A stretch of DNA of 64,000 bases from Adiantum capillus-veneris (lineage: Eukaryota; Streptophyta; Polypodiopsida; Polypodiales; Pteridaceae). Shown in pieces: positions 11,552 to 24,000 of the stretch (the first letter of the stretch is position 1; every line of letters begins with the position of its first letter). The notes under the pieces are model-generated. The model had not been told where the DNA came from, did not search any database, and saw only the letters and a list, made by a program, of their open reading frames with translations. The position numbers and the translations under genes are program-made. The stretch is from NCBI GenBank assembly GCA_014529385.2, contig CM043953.1, positions 65,488,372 through 65,552,371 on the forward strand. The letters are read 5' to 3'.

Positions 11552-12899
11552 TGGCCTAGTAGGCATTGTATCCTCGGGCTATGCAAGTCTACCTAGCGTC
11601 TGTAAGCCTCAAACAATTCAAAATTCTCTGATTTTTACACTCAGCCCCACCGGGCCGTGACCGTTTTACTTGGCCCCTTTGGGTTGAACTCTTGGGTTGG
11701 TCGTGGCCCCTCCAGGTTACTTAGCCTTGACACCTCTTTATTCTCCTTTTTTTCGAGAGATCCGTGGGCCCCACTGGGCATACTGAAAGGCCTTATCAAC
11801 GTGTGAAGCAATATTTTATATCAAACGTGAAGCCACCTATAGCCAGCTAAGCCCACCTACCAAAAGTGGTAGCCTGGCTCTGACTCTCGTGGCCTCTGCA
11901 GGCTCATCCTTAGTCGACATCTCTACTCGAGAGTCGGTCACCCTACCTGCGGTCTTCACGGAAAGACTAATACACACTACACAAGCGTCTTTGCTGCACT
12001 TTGAGGTTTTCTGCAACCAGCCCTTGGCCAGGGTTTGTAGAACCGCTAGTACCTCTCCTTAGCTGACTATTGCAAGCTTATGCATGGAGAAAAACAGGCC
12101 TGCACTAGCTATGATGGTGTTATCATGCTATGTCTCCCTTGAGCACTGTGCCAAGATTGCAAAGCAAGAAGGACGCGCGGTTCGGTAGTTCCTCTCTAAC
12201 AACTTGAGCTCCCTTTTGTACTACCCCTAAAAATCTATGTATCAGCCATTCGACAATAACAGCATGATAAGGAGCTTTACCTCCTCTGCACTCATCTCTG
12301 CAAGCTTGAGCACCCCTTCCCTGTATTACGGATCTGCTCTCTTTCTATTCTATAGAATGCAAGTTCTGCTCTATACCATATATGGTATGATGCTTGATAA
12401 GGCTATGGTACAGGATGTTGTGGTACTACCACCATACAATCTGTGCATGCTATAAAATAATGTCTTCATGCTACAAATCTGCTATATATTATATTATGAG
12501 GCTTGATAAGGCAACGGTACAGAGTTTTATGGTACCACCACAAAACTGTCTCTTCATGCTGCTGAGTAAAGTCTTCATGCTATAGATTATTACACACTGC
12601 TAATACACACTGATTAGAAAGTCGAACTAAATCTATGCTACAAAATATCTAGGAACTATGGTACTAAAACCATACTTTTTTATGTGCTACAGATTGACAC
12701 ATGCTAAGATCCCGCACTCCTACAATTGGGTTATGACCCCCTCACCCCAGCACCACCTCCGATTGTTCAGGGGCTTCTGCTCTGCATCAAGGACCCCTCC
12801 TATCATGCGACCCTCATTAGGCTGGATAGTGCAGCCATTGCTACAAATGGACACATGGATTTGCTCCCCGGAACGACCCGTTGTCGTGACAAAAGAGAC
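11552..12899. other. 5' region of the Penelope-like element, no clear coding
   Basis: Between the terminal repeat and the first PLE-like reading frame there are only short open frames with no motif. Near 12380-12560 there is an imperfect internal repeat (ttgataaggc-ac/tggtacag). Confidence 0.5.
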
Positions 12900-15406
12900 G
12901 CCACCTGCTCAATGGCTTTGACAAGATCACCCTCGCACCACCAACTGAGGCCACTAGCTCTCTAATCCCCACATATCTAAATGAAGCAAAATTACTTCTC
13001 GCAAACAAAAGCTTCACTCTCAATAGCCCGACCCCTACTCTTAATCAAAAGCCCTTTGACACATACAATGACCCCTACATCCCAGGACGGTTTGTGGAGC
13101 TTCTGTTAGCTAATGCACATCATAAGCCTTGGTCTATGGGTAATTTCACCCTTATGGCACCTCTGTTGGAAGGTCTCCTCCTCATACTACTCAATGGGAA
13201 GGACAAGAAGGGCCTAAAGCTTGGTTTATAGCAAATACTTGAGTCCAACACCTCTACCCTCTTTGAAAACTCCCTCATAGCTGCCCCCTTCACCGTGTCC
13301 AAGTTTGACACAACAAGGTGCAAAGCAGCCTAGGGATGCACCATTGGTGTAAAAGGAGTAATCTCAACCACTGGGAGGGAAACCAACTACACTACTCAAG
13401 TGTAGAATGTCCACATGCCCTTCTAGAAATGTGGTTGCGAGCAGGTGGGCGAGGGAGATGCGTGCAAAGATGGGAACATGCTATGGTTTGACCATGCACT
13501 CTGGATGGTCAGCAGAATTCATGCACCCGCCCTGCATTTACTTTTCAATGTGTTAACAGTGCTAAGGCCCTACTCTATGACTAAAAAGGTGTTTTCGTAA
13601 AAATTGTAGGTCATCTGTGATGAGCATGGTCGCCTTTTTTTGCAGAAAATATCCTCCTCCAAAGGCACTTTTGTGCCAATTTTTTTGTAAACCCACTTCT
13701 AGACATACCTTACCTAAAGGCTTTCCTAAGCTTTTCTTTTTGGACTTTGTATGGCCACCACCCCCACGTGAGATCATTGTCTCTTCAGTTGGGCCTTTTT
13801 TCCCACTTTAAAAGTTCAGCTACATAATGGTAGAGAAGTGTTTGCTTTTAAGCATGCTCCTTTGTCCACTTGTGGATGTCATGCTTTTACCTGATGAAAT
13901 TAACAAGACTTGGGGGCATCTTATCTCTACAAACATAAGAAAATTTGTTAGCCCAGAGCTTGCCACACTAAGCTCTTATGGTTTGGGACACATACCCTCT
14001 AGGCCACCACTAGTTGAAGAGGCCATCCTTGAATTAAGTAAAGTCGTGGACTTCTTCACCTCAAGTAACATTATTAGTCGCCCTCTTGGGCTCTCTTGAG
14101 AAAACAAGCACCAATTTCTCTATGGGTATTGTAACAAATACCTCCCTTTAAAAAGGCAACATAGAGCATACTGTGATCTCCAATCCGAGATCAATAAGCT
14201 AAGAAGCCATTTCTTCATCACATGTCTTGATAAAGCAACCAATAACCCAATCCTTATATGCAAACAACTAATCATCTCGGAAGCCAACAAAAGGCTCCAA
14301 GGACTAGACTTCCAGTCATACACCATGGGAGTCGACCACATGCTATCGTACATAAGCAACACTCTCACCCCTATATTGCAAGTCAAAAACAACTCTCTAC
14401 CCTTTCTCACAGCAACCTACAAAAGCCACAAGGAGGCATTTTGATGGATTACATGTGGCTCTAACTGTTGCTTCACAGAAATTTCTCTACTTATGGCATG
14501 CATCCTCAAGACATGCATCCTTTACCTCAAACAATGAGCCAAAAAACTCAACCTCAAGGCTCTCCTATGCCAGAACCTACATATTCAATCTTGGTGTATA
14601 GTGGATTCTATTTATGAGTGTGCCCTTAATCTACCAAAAGAAGCAAAAACATTGTACGTAGGTGATATTCAATCTTGGTGGATAGTGGATTGTATTTATG
14701 AGTGTGCCCTTAATCTACCAAAAGAAGCAAAAACATTGTACGTAGGTGATATAAAGAGATGTTATGAAAATATCCCCCACCACAAATCTCAAGGTCTTAT
14801 TCACCATATCACACACCTCTTTTTTGTGGCTTTCTCTATTGCACACCAACCGTTCATATCATTCAGAAGACTCCCTTCTTCATGTACCGAAAGAACATGG
14901 TTTGCATACCCCTACAAATGAGGCCTCTCGTTCTCACTTCAACAAGTGATTGAACTTAACACATGGCTCATCAACCACATGTTTATCCAACATCAAAACT
15001 GTGCGTATAAGCAAATCAATGGCATACCCATGGGATTAGCATGCTCCCCACTAGGTGCAATCTCTACTTTCATGCTTTAGAATATGGTTACCTTGCGAAA
15101 ACCCTTAACTCACCTAATTCAAAATCTATCTTGGCAAAATTTGGCACGCCTTATAGATACTTTGACGACCTCCTCATCATTAACTCAGAGGACCCTCTAC
15201 AGGTCATAAATAACCACACCATATACCCTGACTGCCTAAGCATTGAAAGTAATTTTGGCACCCAAGCCAAATTTCTCAACCTCCAACTAACAATCATTGA
15301 TAACCAATTAATCAAAAAACTCTCCAAAAAAGAGGATGGCCTACCCTACAAACCTATCAAATATCTCCAAAGGTCAAGTAATAGACCTACAGAGTGGGCC
15401 CATAAA
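12900..15406 (+). pseudogene. Penelope-like element reverse transcriptase, 5' part, broken
   Basis: Decayed reverse transcriptase. In one frame from 13827 to about 15056, interrupted by at least four stops, PLE hallmarks can be read: F-I-T-C-L-D-K-A (about 14210), T-Y-K-S-H-K (about 14415), L-Y-V-G-D-I (palm motif A, about 14740), and G-I-P-M-G-L-A-C-S-P (motif B, about 15020). A frameshift near 15057 moves to the frame carrying N-L-Y-F-H-A-L-E and the catalytic R-Y-F-D-D (about 15155). The order and the K-x-H-K and P-M-G-x-x-x-S-P signatures are PLE-like rather than LTR- or LINE-like. A weaker upstream frame (12911-13230) could be the N-terminus. The frame is cut at 15406 by Copia-1 and resumes in phase at 45610. 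I see no GIY-YIG endonuclease. Confidence 0.8.
14581..14748 (+). repeat. 84-bp tandem duplication spanning PLE RT motif A
   Basis: Two nearly identical 84-bp units (14581-14664, 14665-14748) repeat 28 codons, including Y-E-C-A-L-N-L-P-K-E-A and L-Y-V-G-D-I. The duplication keeps the frame but puts two copies of the strand carrying a catalytic Asp in one protein. Confidence 0.93.
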
Positions 15407-15598
15407 TGAAGGAGTACGAGCGGAAGTGCGACGCGAGAGAGAGTGCGAGAAGAAGAGCACGACGATATGGTAAACTTGCTCTACTGTAATGTGTAGAGCA
15501 TAGTGAGTTCTTATTAGGTTTTTACAAAAGAATATGTGTACATACCTGGCAGCCCGCCCACTTACCTGGGCGACCACATTGGGCTTTATACCCCAACA
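15407..15598 (-). repeat. Copia-1 3' LTR
   Basis: 192 bp, TG...CA on both strands. The adjoining polypurine tract (15599-15613, ctttaagtgggaggt on the minus strand) marks it as the 3' LTR. Confidence 0.95.
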
Positions 15599-15674
15599 AC
15601 CTCCCACTTAAAGTCCAATGTGGTACTTTAAGTGTGAGAGAAGCTACTATACAAGCTAATATACAAGAGATGTA

Positions 15675-17372
15675 CTACCCTACACCTAACTGCTTGCAAA
15701 AATGCGCAAAGCTCTCTGAGGGAAGTCATTTTGTAAGTAGATCAGCAGGATTTTCTGTGGTGTGAACTTTGACAAGCTGAAGTTGCTTATCCTCGAGCAT
15801 TTCCCTGATGAAATGATACTTCACATCCACATGCTTTGTCTTTGAGTGATAAACTGGATTGCGAGCCAATTGTATAGCACTTTGACTATCACAATATAAC
15901 ACAGGCATCTCTTCTTTGATTCCAAAATCTGTTACTAGTCGATTAAGCCAAATTGATTCTTTGCATGCCTCTGATGCTGCAACATATTCAGCCTCTGTAG
16001 TAGACTGAGTAACACAATCTTGTAATCTAGAACGCCATGATACTGCTCCACCAGCCAATGTAAAGACATACCCTGACGTAGACCTTCGGTTGTCTAAGTC
16101 ACCTGCATAATCTGAGTCTGTAAAACCCTTTACACTTAGCTCCTAACTCCCATAGCATATACGCATACTCTTTGTAGCTTTCAGGTATCTCAATATTCCT
16201 TTCACTGCCTCCCAATGTTTCTTGCCTGGGTTTGACATGTATTGACTTACTACTCCCACTGCAAATGCAATGTCTGGGCGAGTAGCAATCATTGCATACA
16301 TCAAACTACCCACTGCAGACGCTTATGGAATCTTATCCATTTCAGCCTGTTCTTCCTCAGACACAGGACAATCTTGTTTGCTAAGTTTCACATATGGTGG
16401 CAATGGAACACTCAGTGCCTTTCCCTTCTCCATATTGAAACGTTGCAAAACCTTGTCAATATACTCTATTTGAGATAACCAAATCAACTTCTTTGATCTG
16501 TCTCTCTCAATGTGCATACCAAGTATATGACTTGCCTCACCCATGTCTTTCATGTCAAACGATTTTGCCATCTTTGACTTCAAAGCTGAAATTTCTTCCA
16601 AGTGCTTGCCAGCAATCAACATGTCATCCACATACAAAATAAGGATCAGCCAACTACCATCCTTAGCCTTCTTTGTATATAGACAGTGATCAAACTCACT
16701 ACGTTTGTAGCCTTGAGAAAGCATAAACTTGTGGAATTTATGGTACCATGCCCTCGGTGATTGTTTTAAGCCATAAAGACTCTTTAACAACTGGCATACC
16801 CAATCTTCCTTGCCTTTCTCAACAAACCCTTCTGGCTGCTGCATGTAAATTTCCACATCTAAATCACCATGCAAGAACGCTGTCTTGACATCCATTTGGT
16901 GCAACACCAAATCTAATATGGCAACCAATGCAAGAAAGCATCTCAATGTAGTCATCTTGACCACCGGAGAGAAGACTTCATCAAAGTCAATGCCTTGTTC
17001 TTGCTTAAAGCCCTTGGCAACAAGCCTTGCTTTGTACTTTGGCTGACTATCATGAGTGGTGATCTTATACCTCTAAACCCATTTACAGGGTAGAGCCTTT
17101 TTGCCCCGTGGTAATTTAACTAGCTTCCATGTCTGGTTTTTATGCAGAGCTGTCATCTCTGACTGCATGGCCAATTGCCAATTCCCGGAGTCCTTCATTT
17201 GCACTGCTTCCTTGTAACATGAAGGCTCATTGCAATCAGTCAACATGACATAGTTCATATATGGAACAAACCTATCAGGAGGTCGCGTGACACGTCCAGA
17301 TCTACGCACAATAGGTGGCTCAGGCTCGGCCACAACCTGTGGTTCCACTCTATCCTGTCCTTGCTCCTCTTG
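15675..17372 (-). pseudogene. Copia-1 polyprotein, C-terminal part: RT and RNase H, broken
   Basis: Continues from 42059 after the Copia-2 insertion. Reading leftwards there is the linker after integrase (17348-17250), an RT whose catalytic Y-V-D-D is at 16620-16634, and an RNase H with D-S-D-Y-A-G, S-T-T-E-A-E-Y, D-S-Q-S-A and N-P-A-D-L-L-T-K. At least four in-frame stops occur: 17073-17075, 16323-16325, one near 16142, and 15726-15728. The natural end appears to be the stop at 15675-15677. It closely resembles Tnt1-type copia polyproteins. Because it carries far more stops than Copia-2, which is nested inside it, decay is consistent with greater age. Confidence 0.93.
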
Positions 17373-17559
17373 TGTTGGGATCGGAGAGCAAACACACAGA
17401 GAGCCAACACGAAGAAGGAGATAGACACAGTGTATGGCGGGGCGGTACTCACACTACAATGTGTAGTTATGAGTATAGTTATTATGAATGAGTAAATGAA
17501 TGGCTGTACATGGGCGGCTGAACAACGGGCAGCCGGGCACACGGGCCTTTAACCCAACA
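17373..17559 (-). repeat. Copia-2 3' LTR
   Basis: 187 bp, starts tgttggg and ends cccaaca on the plus strand. The polypurine tract gcctttaagtgggagat (minus strand, about 17560-17576) adjoins it. That tract is almost the same as the one in Copia-1, as expected for related families. Confidence 0.95.
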
Positions 17560-17614
17560 ATCTCCCACTTAAAGGCAGTGTGCCTTTAAAGTGGCCAAAG
17601 TACAGCAAAAGAAG

Positions 17615-18691
17615 TCAAGCCATACCCATCAGCGATCTACAGTGTGCAAACCGCTGTGAGGGTAACGACTTCGTGAGTAGATCAGCAGGGTTATCGTCAG
17701 TGTGTACCTTGACAAGCTCTATGCGCTTGTCCTCTAGCACCTCTCGTATGAAGTGATACCTCACCTCAATGTGCTTTGTCTTCGCATGGAAGACAGGATT
17801 TCGTGCCAACGCTATGGCACTCTGGCTATCACAATGTAGAATCGGAGCATCACCAGCTATACCAAGATCTCCCACTAGTCGTGAGAGCCATACGGCCTCC
17901 TTGGCAGCCTCAGTGGTAGCCATATATTCAGCCTCTGTAGTGCTCAAAGCAACGCATGGCTGTAAACGTGATGCCCACGAAACCGGTCCACCTGCAACTG
18001 TGAACACATAGCCGCTAGTAGACTTCCTCGAGTCCACTGACCCTGCATAGTCTGAATCTGTATATCCGCAAACATACATATCCTTCTCACCATAACATAG
18101 GGACAACTCTGAAGTCCCTCTCAAGTATCTGAGAATACCTCTCACTGCATCCCAATGACGCTTGCCCGGGTTAGACATGTACCTGCTAACCACACCAACT
18201 GCATGAGCAAGATCTGGACGCGTAGCCACCATGGCATACATCAAGGAACCAACAGCTGACGCATAGGGAATCTGAGACATCTCTGTAGTCTCCAAATCTG
18301 TCTGAGGGCAGTCATCATGGCTGAGTTTTACATATGGAGGCAACGGGGTACTAATGGCCTTCCCCCCTTCCATATGAAAATGCTCAAGCACCCTGTCAAT
18401 GTACTCTTTCTGACTAAGAAATAGCATCTTGCGAGAACGATCACGAGTGATCCGCATACCCAAAATATGACTAGCATCCCCAAGATCCTTCATGGAAAAG
18501 GTCTCATGTAGCCTATGTTTCAAGGCATCCACATCAGAAATACACTTCCCTACGATCAGCATGTCATCCACATACAAAACCAAAACAATAAGACTACCAT
18601 CTGCAGCCTTGCGAGTATAGAGGCATGGGTCCTCATAACTGCGTATATAGCCCAATGAACTCATGAATGCATCAAACTTACGATACCATTC
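17615..18691 (-). CDS. Copia-2 polyprotein, C-terminal part: RT palm to RNase H
   Basis: Second exon-like half of the Copia-2 frame, separated from its N-terminal part (40683-37709) by the 19-kb gypsy insertion. It begins in the RT just after L-Y-G-L-K-Q. The catalytic Y-V-D-D is at about 18560-18574. The RNase H carries D-S-D-Y-A-G, S-T-T-E-A-E-Y, D-S-Q-S-A and the terminal N-P-A-D-L-L-T-K-S-L-P. There is no stop across about 358 codons, and the natural stop is at 17615. Enzymatically it would polymerise cDNA and remove template RNA in cytoplasmic particles. Split by the insertion, it cannot make the whole polyprotein. Confidence 0.95.
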   Translation of the reverse strand, partial: EWYRKFDAFMSSLGYIRSYEDPCLYTRKAADGSLIVLVLYVDDMLIVGKCISDVDALKHRLHETFSMKDLGDASHILGMRITRDRSRKMLFLSQKEYIDRVLEHFHMEGGKAISTPLPPYVKLSHDDCPQTDLETTEMSQIPYASAVGSLMYAMVATRPDLAHAVGVVSRYMSNPGKRHWDAVRGILRYLRGTSELSLCYGEKDMYVCGYTDSDYAGSVDSRKSTSGYVFTVAGGPVSWASRLQPCVALSTTEAEYMATTEAAKEAVWLSRLVGDLGIAGDAPILHCDSQSAIALARNPVFHAKTKHIEVRYHFIREVLEDKRIELVKVHTDDNPADLLTKSLPSQRFAHCRSLMGMA

Positions 18692-19629
18692 AGTTGAGCC
18701 ATCAGAGGATCACACCCACATTTTTGCTCACACTCATCATTTTGTAACCATTGATTGTAATAAATGTCTTTCCGACATTGATTTTGAATTGAGCCATTCA
18801 TTAAGTAACGGGACTCAATTGAGTTTCCAGCTTGTAATTCCGAAGTAATTTCACTTGCTGATGTAATTAGTTAGAGATGTTCTCACCTCCAAGGCTGAGG
18901 TATATAAGCCAAAGTTTTTGTAACCTAAGGGGATTCAGATTATTAATCAAAGTGAGTTTTTGAGCGCCGTGACTGTGTCTCAGAGAGAGTGAGAGAGAGA
19001 GAGTCTTATCCACTTGCTACGCGAGCTACGGAGCCGCCATTGGAGAAGCGACACCGCCATTGTGTTAGCAACGGCGAGAGCTACGCACAGATACCAAGAG
19101 TGCGCGCTATCGGCTTCTATGTGTGGTAAGTTCCTACGAGCTTCGGTGTGAGTTTTCTTCCAACTCGTGTGTCGGAATGGAGCGTGCAGCATATCTATAG
19201 AACCACAACGAGTAGAGCTACGCATTAGTACCATCGGAGTCAAGTTTCGATCACCTGTATTTTTCGGCCTGTCTTCATACGCGTTTACCGCACGGAGTGA
19301 TTATAGGTTGATTTTGCAGTTCAAGCCTTTAAGGTGTTGTTTTTACCTACTGTATAGACTTCCCCTTGAGTTTGAGATCGATTCAATGATTCTAGATCCT
19401 GTTTCGTATAGCATTCGTTCGTAGTAAGGATTTCAGTCACTTGCGTATTTTAGAACTTAGATTTGATTTCCTTAGTAGTGATTGTCATTAGAAGGTCGAG
19501 TAGGTGATTTGACACCCACCTAGTTGTTTTCCTGCGCCTGCGGGTCAAGCTCCGTCCTCGTCTGACAAATTCTGTTGTTGGTTGAGTTCTCGCTATTTAG
19601 CTTCCGCTAGTGGCGTAACCGCCTTAACA
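18692..19629 (+). repeat. 5' LTR of the 19-kb gypsy element
   Basis: 938 bp. TATATAAG at 18901-18908 is the likely core promoter. A half-copy of the internal palindrome, tcatacgcgt, lies at 19275-19284. Confidence 0.96.
18901..18908 (+). promoter_or_regulatory. TATA-like box in the gypsy LTR
   Basis: tatataag follows a C/T-rich stretch and precedes a T-rich run, about 210 bp into the LTR. The same site is at 36980-36987 in the other LTR. Confidence 0.55.
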
Positions 19630-19631
19630 TT

Positions 19632-19650
19632 TGGCGCCGTTGCCGGGGAC
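19632..19650 (+). other. Primer-binding site, tRNA-Asp type
   Basis: TGGCGCCGTTGCCGGGGAC lies two bases after the LTR. Athila-type plant gypsy elements use this sequence, which matches the 3' end of tRNA-Asp. Confidence 0.9.
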
Positions 19651-20164
19651 GAGAGCCCTAAGTAGGTGACCTTAGACTAATCCTACGAGGTGAGTCGTGT
19701 AAACTACTTTGTATACTTTAGTTAGAAAAGATCTAGGAGTGGTGGACTCCGAAGATCTCGAGAGATACTAGGAAGTGGGGTATTCCTGGGTCTTCCGTGT
19801 TGACAGTATTTTTAGTTTAGCTTAGATTTGTTTGTTGTTTTGTTGGTGTTGAGTAGTTGTTGATAGAAGAAGAATTTGCTAGTCCGTGAGTGGTAGTGGA
19901 TCTCTTTAAAATCACAATTACCAAACCCATTTTATGATTAGGAATAGCTTAGGTAGGACTTCATTTGATATTGATCTAGAGCTAGCAATCATTGGAGTAT
20001 TTGCTTGATATGGTTGATTGCATGTTAGATCACTAAACCGTTGAGTTAGTAGTGAAACTTGCAATAAACAAAAGTCAGAGAAATTTTCTGTGTATCTGGG
20101 AGTTGCTGAGCACTTGAGAAAGCTTTAGGAAGGATTCTGTGCCAAAAAACTGGAAATCTGCAAC

Positions 20165-20194
20165 TTTAGACATCATACGCGTATGATGTCTAAA
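20165..20194. repeat. ACGCGT palindrome, copy 1 (30 bp, perfect)
   Basis: Core ACATCATACGCGTATGATGT extended symmetrically by tttag and ctaaa. No mismatch between arms. Confidence 0.97.
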
Positions 20195-20452
20195 TGACCA
20201 AACAGAGACCAAAACAGAAATTTTGACTTTACCAGAGTGTTCAAAAGGGGGGTTATACCCTAATTTCAACTTAAAACAAGAGCATTAACACTCAAAGAAA
20301 CCCAAAAAGACAAGTCGGAGTCCAAGAAACGCAAAGAAGAGGAAATGTTGGATTCAGATCTTGTTTTTACATTCAAACCTGACAAAAACACTTGAAACTC
20401 AATTATAAACATTGGAGAAGGCTTAAAACCAAGAATAGTCAAAATCTGGGAC

Positions 20453-20482
20453 AAAAGACATCATACGCGTATAATGTCTTTT
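20453..20482. repeat. ACGCGT palindrome, copy 2 (30 bp, one mismatch)
   Basis: Same core with the right arm reading tataatg instead of tatgatg. Flanked by aaaag and ctttt. Confidence 0.97.
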
Positions 20483-20578
20483 GGCACATCCACTGCTTAT
20501 TTTTGATATCTGACCTGACAAGATTGTTACAAGCACTGTAGAAAGCATAAATATCAAGTCTTGACCCAAATTGATGAA

Positions 20579-20606
20579 AAAGACATCATACGCGTATGAT
20601 GTCTTT
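20579..20606. repeat. ACGCGT palindrome, copy 3 (28 bp, perfect)
   Basis: Perfect inverted symmetry, flanked by aaag and cttt. Confidence 0.97.
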
Positions 20607-20858
20607 GACCTAATTTTGGACATATTTTGATACTTTGCTAACACAGATCCATTGTAATAGCTGTCTAGAGGTTATATTTCAAGTTTCATCCCATTTGGAT
20701 CACAATTGACCCAAAACAAGTCAAAAGCGGAAAATTGCCAAGAAAAGCCTAAATTAGCCACAACTTGCTCAAACAGAGTTCAAACTGAATTTTGTGAGTG
20801 GAAAGAGCATAAGGGGGCTACTGAGAGTGAGCATAACCCAAATAGTCTAAATCTGTGA

Positions 20859-20890
20859 AAAAAGACATCATACGCGTATAATGTCTTTTT
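20859..20890. repeat. ACGCGT palindrome, copy 4 (32 bp, one mismatch)
   Basis: Right arm tataatg as in copy 2, with five A and five T at the outer ends. Confidence 0.97.
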
Positions 20891-21054
20891 CAGCATAACT
20901 GCAACAAAATTCTCACTTGATGAAATAGAAGTTGTCCAACTGACAAGATTAAACAATTGACCAAGTATCAATCAGTTTGGATCAATTCTGACCACAAAAA
21001 CTTGAGGAAAACAAATTGCCGAGACGGAAAAGTTAAAGTCCTTGAGGGGAATTG

Positions 21055-24000
21055 ATGAATTTGAGATCGGACAGGAACCTCCAAAATAACCAACCAAAAC
21101 AAGGGGAACCAGCAAGTGTCATATCAACCGAGGGAAGTGTAAACCAAAGTTGGGTGCAACCATTAGAGCCGAAATTTGAAGGAAGTGTCTCTGATACTTC
21201 TTCGGAGAGATCTTACGAGATTTTCACCGAACACTTGGAACACTTGAACCTGAACAACAGAGAAAATATGGCAGCAAGATCATCAAGCCCTTCCGCCACA
21301 ATGAAGCTATTGTTCATAAAATACCAGTACGACAATGAGCAAGGTGCCAAGATCTACAAAGATGAAATGGACTGCTATTGTGTAAAGATAGAGGAGAGAC
21401 CTAGTGAGTTCAAGGACTTAGTGCCTATGAGCTATAGCGGAGATAGATATCTAGATGACGAGGGTACCATGTACTTGGTAGTCCTAAACCCTAACATTGT
21501 GGACAAGTGGGGATTGATGTGCACCAAAGCCAAAGTAGATGAAGAACTCGAGGAGAAAGCACCAGTAATGAACTTCCCTGATGCGAGGCTAAGAAGAGAG
21601 AATGAAACTACAAGGAATAACACTGATAACATCTATGTGGGGCTATACAAATATAATAATGGGGAGCAAGATCTCTATTATAGATGTGAAGAACCCTACA
21701 CCGGAGAGTTGACAGACCAAAAAAGACTTTATGTCTTTACCTACACAGAGGGATCGAAAGTGAAAATTGCTGCTTACGACAAGTATGGGAGGCAATACTT
21801 AACAATGGGCAAGAAAGAATTAAAAGGATATACATACTTTGTGGGACCACTACATCAGTATTATGTTACTTCTAGCTCACAAAGACCAACACCAACAAAT
21901 GGAGTGCAAAACCCAATGACAACAGGAGGACAAAGAACCCAGGTTGCTGACTCTTTCAGTCAACCTCAATACTCGAAACCGGACCAATGGGGTAGTGCAG
22001 TTCCAATCCCCACATATACCACTCCAGGTCCAAGGTTCGAAGCAGAACCATCACATTTACCTCCTAGTACTAGATTCAGGGCAGGGGAACCGACAAGGGT
22101 AACCCATGAAGTCCATGATGCTAGAGAAAGCTTTAGCCGGGACACAGGAGCAATGAGATTGGTAGCAGACCATAGACGTATGAGACCATCTCAAGTAGCG
22201 AAGTATATGCCAAAGAAGTATGGTGGTTCAAGAGATCCGTATGCACATGTGTCACTCTTTAAGCAAGTCTTAAGAGCTGAGCAGATAACAGATTTCCATA
22301 CACAATACGAGGGATTTGGTCTTACTCTAGAAGGTACGGCATTGACATGGTTTCAACCACTGAACATAGGGGGATTCCAGGACATTGACCATTTGCTAAG
22401 AGAGTTTGCTGAGGAATTCTCAAAACGAGGGATTAAGCACAATACGGTCTCACAAATATATGCTTTTAAACAGAGAGAACACGAAAAAGTGAAGGAAGCT
22501 TCACTTCGCTTCAAACAATACATTGAGAGATGTCCAGTACGTGAACGACCACAAGATGACAGACTATCTGTTCTCTTTATTGAGGGACTGAGGAACGACA
22601 CTCTCAAGAAGGACTTGCACTTGAAAGCTTGTACAAGTTTCGAGCAAGTAACGAGAGAAGCATTGTACTTAGTGGATAACTGTACGGTTTATGGAGAGGT
22701 GTCAGCGGATACAGATTTTGCATCCAGTAGCTCTTCCTCCGTAGCGAGCGAGACTACCACTAAAAAGAATGTTCAAACAACAACCATGCCAAATGTAGAG
22801 CAAATGATAGAAGATGCTCTAAAAAGGATGGCACCATACCAAAAACCATTGCCAAAAACACTGAAATGGTGTGCTATTGAACAAAAATGGACAAATCATC
22901 CAACAGAGGAGTGCTATTACAACAAAGGGTATGTAAGGGAGCGTCAGTATGCACCTCCTGCTCAATTAGCACCACCTCAGGTACATCCAATACCTCGATA
23001 CCCAACGGGAAATGTACCAGGACCTATGGGGATAGAAAGACCGCAACCGGTATTGGGACAACAACCACCTTTACCAGGAGCAAGACCAGTGGGCATTAGA
23101 TATGCACCAACCTTAGAGAATCAGGAAGAACAAGCCTTAGTGCCTGTTCGAGCCTATTATGAAGAATCTGGTGCACACATGTCTCCAGCTGTGTATTACC
23201 CACCAGAAGAACCCAAACAACCAGAACCATGGGGCATGATTGGGAATGCTGGAATACCAACAGTTACAAGTGCTTCTGATGAAGAGAGGTACAATTTGGA
23301 CGCAAGAACATTGATGTTCATAGCTCATGGAGGGTTAACAGGACAAAGACCATCCTATCCACAAAGGACTAATCAAGTGGGACCAAGACCAGCACTAGGA
23401 CCCTATTACAAGTGTGGAGGTGACCATCTGATGAATGTTTGTCCACATACGGAAATCATTAGAATTAACGCTTATTGCACTGAGTGTGGGGTTACTCACT
23501 TCATTGAGGATTGTTCAAAGAATCCAAACAAAGTGCAAAAGACGACACTGAATATGCTAGAAACTATTCCTACCAGCAGTGGGTCTGAAAATGAAACTCT
23601 GATACCAATGCAAGTTGTTACTAGAGCTCAAGCTAAGAAAACCACTAGAGAACCTGAGAATGGAAAGTTAGCGACTGAAATGGTTAGTCCAGGACCGCGG
23701 AGTCAGAAAAACACATGGAAAGCTAGAAAAGCACGCATGAAGTTGAGAAAAGAACGTGAAGACGCTATTTTAGCTGAGGAACTAAAGAGAACGAAAGATA
23801 GATTAGAAAAACTTGAGAGTCAAAACGGGAAACGAGAGATGAGCCCGGAAAGAACGAAACAAAAGAGTATCAAAGAAACAACGAGCTTAAGCTCAGGGGG
23901 ATCAGTGCTAGTCGACAAAGTACACGAACCATTGGACGCACTGATGAAAGCTTACGAAGCTAGGTTAAAGAACAACCAAACACAAGAACAGAGGTGGATG

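Larger units (their letters stand above)
19651..21054 (+). other. 1.4-kb untranslated leader of the gypsy element
   Basis: No reading frame of note. It contains four of the nine ACGCGT-centred palindromes, at 20165, 20453, 20579 and 20859, embedded in loosely similar AT-rich sequence. Confidence 0.8.

Noticed and set aside
17255-17542. Minus-strand frame repeated almost identically at 41749-42036
   Set aside because: Both run through the Copia-2 LTR; the similarity is the LTR itself, not a gene family.
18769-19424. Protein-coding frames in the gypsy LTR, repeated at 36.8-37.5 kb
   Set aside because: Duplicated only because the LTR is duplicated; no domain and no start context.
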